NCBI RefSeq assembly: GCF_000819845.1
Contig: NZ_CDCG01000044.1
Span: 79,138-143,137 of the forward strand
From: Aeromonas enteropelogenes
GTDB lineage: Bacteria > Pseudomonadota > Gammaproteobacteria > Enterobacterales > Aeromonadaceae
Reading direction: 5' to 3'
Length of the DNA stretch: 64,000 nucleotides
Shown: positions 34,085-42,024 of the stretch, piece by piece
Layout: the number at the start of each line of letters is the position of its first letter
How positions within the stretch are numbered: the first letter of the stretch is position 1
Notes under the pieces: model-generated
The model's input: only the letters and a program-made list of their open reading frames with translations
Databases searched by the model: none
Told to the model about the DNA's origin: nothing
Made by a program: the position numbers and the translations under genes

Positions 34085-34171
34085 TGGGTGTCCCAATTTC
34101 CGTTGCCATAAACGGCACGAGGAACGAGCGTCCGGCGACCGTAGGGAGCGAATTTCATGGTCTTGTTAGAT
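34085..34171 (-). repeat. Truncated attC-like site after the 460-aa gene
   Basis: On the minus strand the 460-aa stop codon is followed after 7 nt by ATCTAAC (34171-34165), an R''-type core box (RYYYAAC). CCATGAAA there partly mirrors TTTATGG further on. No proper R' box (GTTRRRY) was found at the expected far end, so the site appears degenerate or cut at the insertion junction. Confidence 0.5.
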
Positions 34172-34178
34172 ACTCTGC

Positions 34179-35561
34179 CTATATTGGAAGTTGTGAGGCT
34201 CGATCAGATAAATCATCCAACTCAGTAACTATATCTTGTATATCTTCAATTTCTTTTTGCGCAACTCCATCCCACAACTTGAGATGACGATCAAAAGCAA
34301 CCCATTTAAGTGCATGAAAACCATTCCAAGCCAGCCCCATCCATGAAGCATAATTCGCATCCAAAATATTTTTTGTGACATAAACCTTTCCGGCATTAAC
34401 TGAACTGCTAGTTCCATAAGCTAAAGCAAGCATTATTCTGAAGCGTGGATTCATTTTTAATGGAATTGTATCAATAAGTGATTCACCAAAAGGTTTATCA
34501 TACAATTTCATTTGTTTTATAGCATAAAAAGCTCGCAGTATTACTTCCATTATCGCCATTGGAATGCTGGTCACAACAAATTGTCTAAAGTCATATCCAT
34601 TTACATACATCCACTCTATTTGTTTCCCGAAGTTTGAATCGCCGACAGGTATTCCTTCAAACATGCGTAGGATACCCATGAAAGGCGCTGGCAAACCCAT
34701 TCCACGATTGCCATTCGCAGAAGGTGCATTAACATCCGAAAGCAAATGGCCTAGCATTCTTCCCAGAAGCTGAAAAATACTTCCCTCTGTAGCTGGCTTT
34801 GTGCTAGGAAAACTCTTTATAGTACCATTAACCACAATGGTGCAAGTCCCATTTAACATATCCATTACGCCAAATATGAATCCCAAAATTGGGTCATGTG
34901 CTAAAGATCTTAGCCTATGATTTGTTGGATTGATTGATTTTGGCGGTGCACCAACAAGGTCGGCAATAGTAGAGGAGTCTGGCGCACCAGTCGGATTGGC
35001 CTTGCTAAGAGCCTCACTTAAATCAGGAGGAAGAATCTTGTTGAAAGCTTGTTGAACCCATTTATTGAAGACGCCATCAACTTCCTTCTCCCATTTTACT
35101 GTAGGCTTAGGTGGAGCTTTAACGAATAGGATATCCAACATTGCAGCAAAAAGACCACATGACCCTGCGATAGCATAATCCCATCCATCTAATCCATATT
35201 GGTCATTGAATGCTTTTACTCTTAGATTAATTTTATTGCTAACTTCCACTGAATCCTGCACAGTCAACACATCACTCAATAAAACACTGTCTTTAAAAGC
35301 ATTTTCAGCCGCATTATAAATCTGCTCTAAACTCGACTCTACCAACTGGCTAGGCCGAGACATAGACTCTAAATACTTCTCCTTACTCTTAATAAAATCT
35401 GAGGAATTTAGTTCTTTTTCATTATCTATCAGTCCTGACAGTGCAGCCTTTATTGAATCTAAATCAGTATTTATTGATTCATGAGCTATAGATATTTTAG
35501 ATGACCTTTCCTGCAAAAGTTTTATTGCTTTCAAATCTTTCTGATACGGGTCTTTTTTCAT
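34179..35561 (-). CDS. Cassette-borne 460-aa protein, coiled-coil plus hydrophobic segments, unknown
   Basis: I do not recognise this family. Residues 1-~115 are charged and helical, probably coiled-coil (KAIKLLQERSSKISIAHESI; SLEQIYNAAENAFKD). Hydrophobic stretches follow at ~127-147 (WDYAIAGSCGLFAAMLDILF), ~222-246 (a motif NHRLRSLAHDPILGFIFG-VMDMLNG at 214-237) and ~327-348 (FVVTSIPMAIMEVILRAFYAI). The C-terminus is again charged. The start ATG overlaps the stop of the upstream 161-codon gene (ATGA), so the two are translationally coupled and probably form a complex at the membrane. Low GC and an integron-like site after the stop mark it as acquired. A defence, toxin or envelope role is speculation. 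Confidence 0.8.
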   Translation of the reverse strand: MKKDPYQKDLKAIKLLQERSSKISIAHESINTDLDSIKAALSGLIDNEKELNSSDFIKSKEKYLESMSRPSQLVESSLEQIYNAAENAFKDSVLLSDVLTVQDSVEVSNKINLRVKAFNDQYGLDGWDYAIAGSCGLFAAMLDILFVKAPPKPTVKWEKEVDGVFNKWVQQAFNKILPPDLSEALSKANPTGAPDSSTIADLVGAPPKSINPTNHRLRSLAHDPILGFIFGVMDMLNGTCTIVVNGTIKSFPSTKPATEGSIFQLLGRMLGHLLSDVNAPSANGNRGMGLPAPFMGILRMFEGIPVGDSNFGKQIEWMYVNGYDFRQFVVTSIPMAIMEVILRAFYAIKQMKLYDKPFGESLIDTIPLKMNPRFRIMLALAYGTSSSVNAGKVYVTKNILDANYASWMGLAWNGFHALKWVAFDRHLKLWDGVAQKEIEDIQDIVTELDDLSDRASQLPI

Positions 35562-36037
35562 TTTGGTTTTTTCTTTGTAAGGAGGTCTATTGTTGCTTTA
35601 ATACTTGCTATTTCTTCTTTGAAGAATTCAGCATTTTTCAAAAGCCTCTCTTGCACATCATACAGTTTTCGAATTGCGGTGCCCAAAGCCACTGCCAGCT
35701 TTGCATTTTTCTTCTTCTTAGCAATGGCATATGCCCCAACGCCAAGGATTGCAACAGGCGCAGCAAGAACGCCTATTCCAGCAGCCATCCCACCACCAAC
35801 AAGTGCGCCTGCTGCGGATAAGCCTGATGTTATGCCTGCAGCAGACAGCCCGACGACTTTGCCGCCAAAATAAAGAGCCCCCAATGATCCTAGGGCTCCT
35901 GTACCAGAACCCAATACAGTAGCCAATCCCTCAGTAATGCCCGGATAATCATTCTCTAAAGAATTAAGGACGGACGAAACCTCTTCTGTTGCTTGCTTCC
36001 TGATTTTTTCAATTTGCTCTTGTGTCATGTTTTCCAT
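35558..36037 (-). CDS. Cassette-borne glycine-rich membrane protein, 159 aa, unknown
   Basis: No recognised family. The N-terminal ~38 residues are charged (TQEQIEKIRKQATEEVSSVL). Residues ~40-107 are a long Gly/Ala-rich hydrophobic run with repeated GxxxG patterns (GSGTGALGSLGALYFGGKVVG; SAAGALVGGGMAAGIGVLAAP), consistent with two packed membrane helices. KKKKN follows, then a coiled-coil tail (LYDVQERLLKNAEFFKEEI). This layout is seen in oligomerising membrane proteins, including some pore formers, but function is not known. I chose the third of three tandem ATGs (36037), 6 nt after GGAG. It is coupled by ATGA to the 460-aa gene. Confidence 0.8.
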   Translation of the reverse strand: MENMTQEQIEKIRKQATEEVSSVLNSLENDYPGITEGLATVLGSGTGALGSLGALYFGGKVVGLSAAGITSGLSAAGALVGGGMAAGIGVLAAPVAILGVGAYAIAKKKKNAKLAVALGTAIRKLYDVQERLLKNAEFFKEEIASIKATIDLLTKKKPK

Positions 36038-36072
36038 CATCATCTCCAGATTTAGCTAGCTCTTGATTAATT

Positions 36073-36197
36073 ATCTAACGCCCTGTTAAGGGATGAGCAA
36101 CGCAATACCAAAGCCGCCGCATACTCCTTAATTACTAAAATCAACGCATAGTAAAAATGCCATGCGTTGCGAATCCCTCTTGAACAGTTTGTTAGGC
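36073..36197 (-). repeat. VCR-like integron attC site
   Basis: A 125-bp recombination site on the minus strand. R'' is GCCTAAC (36197-36191) and R' is GTTAGAT (36079-36073), matching RYYYAAC and GTTRRRY. Inside, AAACTGTTCAAGAGGGATT and CGCAACGCATGGCA mirror TGCGTTGC and ATCCCTTAACAGGGC imperfectly. The wording closely follows Vibrio cholerae repeats. The TAA stop of the 270-aa gene lies inside R'', a usual feature of integron cassettes. Confidence 0.88.
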
Positions 36198-37004
36198 GAT
36201 ATTATCAACCTGCTTTTCGATCTTTTTCTTGTACATATCAAAAGGGAACAAACCATCAAATATCATATTTCTCATATCTGGTAAACTTTCAATTGAAGCA
36301 TGAACTGCAACAGGAGAATATTTAAACTTGGTATCACCAATAGTTACTAGCTGTGCCGGAAAAGAACTTTGCACAGTCTTAAGCTCTGATGCTCCAAGAA
36401 TCAACATACTACTATGAGGAACTCCTTGGCTTAGCATTTGAAATCTGACCTCAGGGCTAATTATATCCTCTATTTCAGAAATAGCTTGTTCTGCTTCTTT
36501 AACAAGAATTATCTCGGGTATAAATTTCTTCTTATTACCTGAGTACGGTTGTTGTTTTAACGATATATCGACGATTGAAAATGGAGGAGCATAAACCCAA
36601 GCATGACCAGCAGTGAAGCTGCCGTTGTCAGCAGACCAATAATATGTTGTCTCTTCGCCAGAGTTTTCAGGAAATTCAATTGTTGTAGAGCCTTTAATAC
36701 AAGCACACCAGACACCCTTGCGTTCAAGTATTCGGGCTAGTATCCCAGTAATATCAACACAAGCTCCCTCGCGTCCATTTTCCTTTAACTCATAACTCAA
36801 TATTTTCACGATTTCCTGAATTATTGCTTCGGCTTTTTCAAGGTATTCATGTGAATACGGTTGCGAGTCAACAAACTTAGCGAATTTGATTAAATAACTA
36901 GGATCTCTTTGTTCTGCTTTTAAAAAATTAGGGTGATCATAAAAATCAGTTTTATCAACGGGAATTCCTTTATTTTGAAACTCTGTTTTTAATTGTTCAT
37001 ACAT
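36192..37004 (-). CDS. Cassette-borne transglutaminase-like protein, 270 aa
   Basis: Soluble protein without signal peptide. A Cys-His-Asp triad typical of the transglutaminase-like/papain-like fold is visible: Cys82 in REGACVDITGILARILERKG, His134 in FTAGHAWVYAP, Asp146 in FSIVDIS. The Cys-helix and the H-x-W strand match that superfamily's pattern; no closer family is recognised. A 70-residue helical N-terminal region and a ~110-residue C-terminal region flank the core. Low GC sets it apart from its chromosomal neighbours. Its stop codon is embedded in the attC R'' box and GTTAGGC lies 22 bp before its start, so it fits an integron cassette exactly. Activity (protease, deamidase or none) is unknown. 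Confidence 0.82.
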   Translation of the reverse strand: MYEQLKTEFQNKGIPVDKTDFYDHPNFLKAEQRDPSYLIKFAKFVDSQPYSHEYLEKAEAIIQEIVKILSYELKENGREGACVDITGILARILERKGVWCACIKGSTTIEFPENSGEETTYYWSADNGSFTAGHAWVYAPPFSIVDISLKQQPYSGNKKKFIPEIILVKEAEQAISEIEDIISPEVRFQMLSQGVPHSSMLILGASELKTVQSSFPAQLVTIGDTKFKYSPVAVHASIESLPDMRNMIFDGLFPFDMYKKKIEKQVDNIA

Positions 37005-37025
37005 ATTCTAAATGATCTCCATATC

Positions 37026-37096
37026 GCCTAACAGTGATTAGATGGAAGGCGGTACTAATCCGTTGATAGAGCCTTCCATATAACTCCGGTTTACCC
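37026..37096 (-). repeat. Degenerate attC-like site upstream of the 270-aa gene
   Basis: GTTAGGC (minus strand, 37032-37026) is a perfect R' core. Just outside it, ATGGAAGGC and GCCTTCCAT (plus 37042-37050 and 37071-37079) form a 9-bp inverted repeat. The distal R'' box is not recognisable, so this may be a decayed attC. Confidence 0.5.
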
Positions 37097-37443
37097 TGAC
37101 CGCCGCCACGAAAAAACATTTTAAATCACAGCATTGTCGACAAATCTCTGGTGCTGAACGCATTCGCCAAACATTTCCCTTTGGCTCCATTTTTCGCTAC
37201 TGAGCAAAAATACACTTAAGGGGCGGCAATGGAAAGTGCCATCTGGCCTCCTCTTCATAAACAAGCCAGTAGTGTGATCGGGACGATATATCAAGAGAGC
37301 GAAGGAGTACCGCGCCTTCTGCCACTGGCTCGGTCAGCAATGTGTCGACGGTGAACCCGCCCGGAATAAGGACGGGGTTACCACCCTCTGAGACAGGTCA
37401 CTGAATCTGGCCGGCAAGGGTGGTTAAATGAAGGTTTCTCCTT
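37097..37443. other. 347-bp junction region with possible gene remnants
   Basis: No intact gene. A 41-codon frame from ATG 37229 has AAGGGG 6 nt upstream but ends quickly. In another frame the stretch to 37390 encodes RAKEYRAFCHWLGQQC followed by a stop, which looks like the tail of a lost gene. No integrase or transposase was seen. Confidence 0.4.
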
Positions 37444-39360
37444 TTGCCGGATCTTGCCGTGAGCCTTTCGTCTCTTTCCCAGTCGCACCAACCCTGGCCG
37501 GAATATCTGCAGGCCTCCTGGCTGCGCTGTGCCCACCAGACCAGCGCGACACTCTGGCACCCGCCTCACTGCGCCAGGGGGCAGACTTTGCAAAGCCTGC
37601 GTCAGCGCAAGCGGGAGCTGCTCACCACCGGCGAGATGGCCCTCGAAGATCTCTACGAATTTATGGAAGAACGCCCCTGCGCCCTGCTGCTCACCGACGA
37701 GAGCGGCTGCCTGCTGGCCCGCACCGGCCACGGCGAGACCCTGAAGGCGCTCGATGCGCTGGGTTTTGGCCCCGGCGCCTTCTTCAGCGAGGGGCGCATC
37801 GGCACCAACGCCATCAATCTGGCGGCGCTGGAGGGGATGCCGCTCTGCGTCAGCGGCTCCCAGCATTTCAACCACACCCTGCATCCCTGGCACTGCTGCG
37901 CCAGCCCGGTTTACAACAGCAATGGCCGCCAGGTCGCCATCGTTGCCCTGATCTGCAAGGTGGAGGCGGCGACGGCGGGGGATCTGGCGCTCACCGTCAG
38001 TGCCGGCCGCGAACTGGCCCATCTGCTGCAGGCGGAGCGCCTGATGCAGGAGTCCCAGCACCATCTGAGCGAGCTTTACGCCCTGCTTGATGGCATGGAT
38101 GACGGCGTGCTGGCCTGGGATCCCCAGGGCCGGCTGCGCTACCTCAACGCTCTGGCGGCCAGGCGGTTGCGGCTCGAGCCGGATCTCTGCCTCGGCCAGC
38201 CGCTTGAGCAGCACCTGCTGCTGCCCCAGCGACTGCAACTCGCCATCAAGGGGCAGACGCCGCTCAGCCACGTGGAGGTGACGTTGGAGCGCACGGGCAC
38301 AGGGGAGTTCATCAATGCGCTGGTGAGCCTCAAGCCGTTGCCCGGGCCGGATGGGATCAGCTTTATCGTCCTGCTCCATCCTGTCGACAGGCTGCGGGCC
38401 ATCCATCAGTTGCGCCAGACGGTGCCTGAGCTGTCGGCGCTGGTGGGGGAGTCGAGCGCCATGCGCAAGCTGCTGCGCTACGCCCGTCAGGCGGCTCAGG
38501 GGCAGGGGCCAGTCCTGCTGCGCGGCGAGGAGGAGGTGGGCAAGGCCCAGCTGGCAGAGGCCATCCATTTCGGCAGCGATCGGGCCGCCGGCCCCCTCGT
38601 CACCCTCAATTGTCAGGCATTGCCGAGCGAGCGGATGGCGCTGGAGTTGATGGGTTCCGACGAGGCAGGGCAGGAGCGGGCCGGCAAGTTCGAGCTGGCC
38701 CACGGCGGCACGCTAGTGCTGGAACAGATCGAGTTTCTGCCAGCCCCCATGCAGGCAGCCCTGCTGCAGCTGCTCAAGACAGGTCGCCTCCAGCGCTTCG
38801 ACTCGGCTCGCGTGTTGCCGCTCAAGGTGCGGATCATCGCCACCAGCAGCGCCCCGTTGGAGCAGAAGGTGCAGGAGGGACGTTTCGGCCGTCAGCTGCT
38901 CTATGCCCTGCAGGCGTGCGAGCTCTGGTTGCCGAGCCTGCGGGAGCGCACGGCGGATCTGCCCGGGCTTATCAGCCAGCAGCTGGCGGCGCAGGGGCGT
39001 GAGCCGGTGCGCCACTTCAGCCCGGCGGCCCTCGACTGTCTGCTGGCCTATTCCTGGCCCGGCAATCTGGGAGAGCTGCGCAGCGCCATCGAGCATGCTT
39101 TGCTTCACTCCAGCCAGGCGCAGATCCCGCCGGAGGCGCTGCCGGCCGCCATTCGTCATGGCTATCGGCTGGTTGAAGACGAGGTGGTCGGGCAGCCGCT
39201 GCTCACCCTGGCCGAGCTGGAGCGCCAGGCCATCCTGCGCACCGCTCACGCCTGCAAGGGGCAGGTCAGTCTGATGGCCAGGCAGCTTGGCATAGGCCGC
39301 ACCACCCTCTGGCGGCGGCTGAAAACCCTGGGTATCGATCCCGCCGACTACCACGGGTAA
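37444..39360 (+). CDS. dhaR: DhaR, enhancer-binding-type activator of the dihydroxyacetone kinase operon
   Basis: 638-residue regulator. An N-terminal GAF-like region (CALLLTDESGCLLARTG; GRIGTNAINLAA) and a PAS region (ALLDGMDDGVLAWDPQGRLRYLNA) precede an AAA+ domain. The C-terminal Fis-type helix-turn-helix is QVSLMARQLGIGRTTLWRRLK. It aligns throughout with E. coli DhaR, whose activity is set by DhaK (antagonist) and DhaL-ADP (co-activator). Walker A is degenerate (GEEEVGKAQ) and the sigma-54-contacting GAFTGA loop is absent (LMGSDEAGQERAGKFELA), so it probably acts with sigma-70 as in E. coli. The start is TTG 37444 (AAGG 9 nt upstream) or GTG 37459. It converges on gldA. Confidence 0.92.
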   Translation: MPDLAVSLSSLSQSHQPWPEYLQASWLRCAHQTSATLWHPPHCARGQTLQSLRQRKRELLTTGEMALEDLYEFMEERPCALLLTDESGCLLARTGHGETLKALDALGFGPGAFFSEGRIGTNAINLAALEGMPLCVSGSQHFNHTLHPWHCCASPVYNSNGRQVAIVALICKVEAATAGDLALTVSAGRELAHLLQAERLMQESQHHLSELYALLDGMDDGVLAWDPQGRLRYLNALAARRLRLEPDLCLGQPLEQHLLLPQRLQLAIKGQTPLSHVEVTLERTGTGEFINALVSLKPLPGPDGISFIVLLHPVDRLRAIHQLRQTVPELSALVGESSAMRKLLRYARQAAQGQGPVLLRGEEEVGKAQLAEAIHFGSDRAAGPLVTLNCQALPSERMALELMGSDEAGQERAGKFELAHGGTLVLEQIEFLPAPMQAALLQLLKTGRLQRFDSARVLPLKVRIIATSSAPLEQKVQEGRFGRQLLYALQACELWLPSLRERTADLPGLISQQLAAQGREPVRHFSPAALDCLLAYSWPGNLGELRSAIEHALLHSSQAQIPPEALPAAIRHGYRLVEDEVVGQPLLTLAELERQAILRTAHACKGQVSLMARQLGIGRTTLWRRLKTLGIDPADYHG

Positions 39361-39404
39361 CGGCTGTGCATTGGTCTGTGCCACCGGAAAGTCGCAAAAC
39401 AACA

Positions 39405-39426
39405 AGGCCCCGCAATGGCGGGGCCT
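39405..39426. terminator. Bidirectional terminator between dhaR and gldA
   Basis: AGGCCCCGC (39405-39413), loop AATG, GCGGGGCCT (39418-39426), with modest T content on either strand. Confidence 0.75.
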
Positions 39427-39447
39427 CTTCATATGGCCAGCGTGTCG

Positions 39448-40530
39448 TTACAGCCCCAGTTGGTGGGCGGTGACGATGGCCGCCAGCACATCTTCCGCAG
39501 TGACCTTGAACGGCATGTTGTGGATGGTCTCGCCCTCGGCGGTGGAGGCCCTGGCTACGTCCATCAGGCGTGCCATATCCAGCTCCTTGACCCCCATCAT
39601 GTGCAGGTTGGTCGGCAGGCCCACCGAGCGGCAGAAACCCAGCACCGTCTCGATCTCCGCCATGGGGGCATTCTCCAGCACCAGTTGCACCAGAGTACCG
39701 AACGCCACCTTCTCGCCGTGGTAGAGGTGATGGCACTCATCAAGCTGGGTCAGGCCGTTGTGGATGGCGTGGGCGGCGGCCAGACCACTGCTCTCGAAGC
39801 CGATGCCGCTGAGATAAGTGTTGGCCTCAATGATGTTCTCCACCGCTCTGGTGCAGAGCCCCTGTTCCACCGCCAGCTTGGCCTTGTAACCATCGGCCAG
39901 CAGGGTCTGGTAGCAGAGCTCGGCGATGGCCTGAGCCGCCAGGGTGGAGGCGCCACCGGCCATGGTTTGGCAGCCGGAGAGCTTGTTGGCGCGCGCCTCG
40001 AAGTAGGTGGAGAGCGCATCCCCCATGCCGGAGACCAACAGCCGCACCGGCGCGCGGGAGACGACACCGGTATCCATGATGACCATGTCGGGGTTGGTCG
40101 GGATCATCAGGTATTCGCTGAACTGCCCCTGTGGGGTGTAGATGACGGCCAGCGCGCTGGTGGGGGCATCGGTGGAGGCGATGGTCGGCACTATGACCAC
40201 TGGCAGTTTCTGGTAGAAGGCGACAGCCTTGGCGGTATCGAGCGTCTTGCCGCCGCCGATGCCGATGATGATGTCAAAGGGCGTCTGGCTGCAGCGGGCC
40301 AGCAGCCGGTCGATCTCGGGGCGGGAGCACTCGCCGTTGAAGCAGTCGAACTCGGGCTGGATCCCGGCCCCGTGGCAGCTGGTGGCGACCGTGTCACCCA
40401 CCAGTCTGGTGACGAAGGCATCGGCCAGGATCAACGGCCTGCTGCCGAGCGCCTTGACGTAGTTGCCGAGATTGGCGAGGGCCCCGTTGCCTTGTACATA
40501 TTTGCTGGGGCTGATGATGATGCGATCCAT
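39448..40530 (-). CDS. gldA: Glycerol dehydrogenase, NAD+-dependent
   Basis: 360-residue zinc-dependent alcohol dehydrogenase oxidising glycerol to dihydroxyacetone. DRIIISPSKYVQGNGAL starts the family, GIGGGKTLDTAKAVA is the NAD-binding loop, and VPTIASTDAPTSALAVIY follows. Zn ligands are seen in SGMGDALSTYFEA (Asp), GLAAAHAIHNGL (His) and LYHGEKVAFGTL (His). Placement after dhaKLM links glycerol oxidation to phosphorylation of its product. It is separated from dhaM by 136 bp containing a hairpin (TCCGGGG-ATAG-CCCCGGA at 40568), so it may have its own promoter. Confidence 0.96.
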   Translation of the reverse strand: MDRIIISPSKYVQGNGALANLGNYVKALGSRPLILADAFVTRLVGDTVATSCHGAGIQPEFDCFNGECSRPEIDRLLARCSQTPFDIIIGIGGGKTLDTAKAVAFYQKLPVVIVPTIASTDAPTSALAVIYTPQGQFSEYLMIPTNPDMVIMDTGVVSRAPVRLLVSGMGDALSTYFEARANKLSGCQTMAGGASTLAAQAIAELCYQTLLADGYKAKLAVEQGLCTRAVENIIEANTYLSGIGFESSGLAAAHAIHNGLTQLDECHHLYHGEKVAFGTLVQLVLENAPMAEIETVLGFCRSVGLPTNLHMMGVKELDMARLMDVARASTAEGETIHNMPFKVTAEDVLAAIVTAHQLGL

Positions 40531-40666
40531 TTTCTATCCCTCTTTCTGTGAGAATCGGGGCGAAGTGTCCGGGGATAGCCCCGGAGCACCTCGTCTTGAA
40601 AAGGCGCCAAATGTGCGGCGAATCGGGCCGATACGGCGCCTGAAACAGCAGACCGGTGAGCGGCGG

Positions 40667-41383
40667 TCAGTCGCCGAAACGCTCATCGGCAAGCTGCCGG
40701 AAGCAGGCCAGTACGGCCTCGGCATCCTCTCCGCGGGCCAGCAGGGTCAGGCGATCCCCCTGGCGCACGTCGAGCATGGCGAGCCGGGTCAGGCTGCGGG
40801 GATTGGCCTCTTTCTCCCCCTTTTGCAGTTTCAACTCGGCGGTGAAGGGCTTGAGGCTGGCTACCAGACGGGCGGCGGGGCGCACGTGCAGACCGTGGGC
40901 ATTCTCCACCACCACTTCGCAGCGCAGCCAGCCCTGCTCGGCTGCCGGGGTTGGGTCGGTAGTGTCTTGGGGCGCGCTGGTCGGCAGCATGGCCTGTTTC
41001 GGGCCCAGGGCCCCCAGTGCCTCGGCGGCCACCTCGTCCAGGCTGAGGCCGGAGCCGGCTGCCACCACGGCGGCCAGGGTGCCCTCGACCAGCGGGGCAG
41101 GGCAGAGTCGCACCCGGGCGCCCAGCTCGGGAGGCAGCAGCTCGAGGGCGGTCTCGGCGCTCAAGAGAGCGCTGCCAAGATCCATCAGCACCAGCACGCC
41201 GCTGCCGTCATCTGCTTCTTCGATCGCTCTCATCACGGCGATGGCATCGGTGCCGATGGGGTGGTCGGGGTCATTGACCCCGGCCGCCAGCCGCAACCGG
41301 GCCGGGCTACCCAGCTGACCGGCCAGTTCCTGCAGACCGGCCGCCAGGGTGGCGCTGTGAGAGACAACTACGATTCCTATCAT
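40667..41383 (-). CDS. dhaM: PTS-dependent dihydroxyacetone kinase phosphotransferase subunit DhaM (short, two-domain form)
   Basis: 238-residue phosphoryl donor for DhaL. The EIIA-Man-like domain (residues ~1-125) carries the phosphorylated His in IGIVVVSHSATLAAG, with VLMDLGSALLSAETAL. After a short Ala/Thr/Pro linker comes an HPr domain with active His in ENAHGLHVRPAARLV. E. coli DhaM has a third, EI-like domain (~470 aa total), which is absent here, so the chain must take phosphate from enzyme I directly. It starts 2 nt after the dhaL stop. Confidence 0.94.
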   Translation of the reverse strand: MIGIVVVSHSATLAAGLQELAGQLGSPARLRLAAGVNDPDHPIGTDAIAVMRAIEEADDGSGVLVLMDLGSALLSAETALELLPPELGARVRLCPAPLVEGTLAAVVAAGSGLSLDEVAAEALGALGPKQAMLPTSAPQDTTDPTPAAEQGWLRCEVVVENAHGLHVRPAARLVASLKPFTAELKLQKGEKEANPRSLTRLAMLDVRQGDRLTLLARGEDAEAVLACFRQLADERFGD

Positions 41384-41385
41384 GT

Positions 41386-42015
41386 TTACAACCTCGCTCT
41401 GTCACGCAGGGCGGTCAACAGCAACAGGGTCGAGGTGGCCCCGGCATCCTGATGGCCTATGCTGCGCTCGCCGAGATAACTGGCGCGCCCCTTGCGGGCC
41501 TGCATCTGTATGGTGGCCTCGGTGCCGGCGGTAGCGGCTGCCACCGCCTTGTCCAGTGCCTCGGGCAGCGGCAGATCCTGCTGCTCGGCCTGCTGCAGTG
41601 CAGCCAGGGCGGGCCACCAGGCGTCGCACATGGTCTTGTCGCCCGGCTCGGCGCGACCGCGGGAGACGATCCCCTCCACCCCGTCGCTCAACATCTTGCA
41701 AAGCTGGTTCAGGTTCAGGCTCTGGCAGGCATCGCTGCTGGCCGCGGCACGGATGAAGAAGGTGCCGTAGAGGGGGCCGCTGGCGCCCCCCACGGAGGAG
41801 AGCAGGGTCATGCCGGTGGTTTTCAGCACCTGGCCGATGTCCTTGTCCGCCACTGCTGGCAGCTTTTCGGCCACCTTGACAAAGCCGCGCTGCATGTTGA
41901 GGCCGTGATCCCCGTCGCCGATGTCGGTATCAAGCGCGGTGAGATAGTCACGCTGATCGGTGAAGATGTGCTCGCAGTCGAGCAGCCAGTTGACGATTTG
42001 ATGCTTGCTTAACAT
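41386..42015 (-). CDS. dhaL: Dihydroxyacetone kinase ADP-binding subunit DhaL
   Basis: 209-residue nucleotide-binding subunit that passes phosphate from DhaM to dihydroxyacetone held on DhaK, with ADP as bound cofactor. The Mg-ADP site is ALDTDIGDGDHGLNMQRGF. GASGPLYGTFF and ATAGTEATIQMQARKGRASYLGERS-IGHQD are the conserved lid and phosphate regions. ATG 42015 is used because AAGGA lies 6 nt upstream; 42021 is the alternative but too close to it. Nine nt separate it from dhaK. Confidence 0.95.
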   Translation of the reverse strand: MLSKHQIVNWLLDCEHIFTDQRDYLTALDTDIGDGDHGLNMQRGFVKVAEKLPAVADKDIGQVLKTTGMTLLSSVGGASGPLYGTFFIRAAASSDACQSLNLNQLCKMLSDGVEGIVSRGRAEPGDKTMCDAWWPALAALQQAEQQDLPLPEALDKAVAAATAGTEATIQMQARKGRASYLGERSIGHQDAGATSTLLLLTALRDRARL

Positions 42016-42024
42016 GGACATTCC

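Noticed and set aside
33990..37443. Cassette block as a prophage or insertion sequence
   Set aside because: No phage structural genes, transposase, terminal inverted repeats or target duplications were visible; attC signals explain it better.
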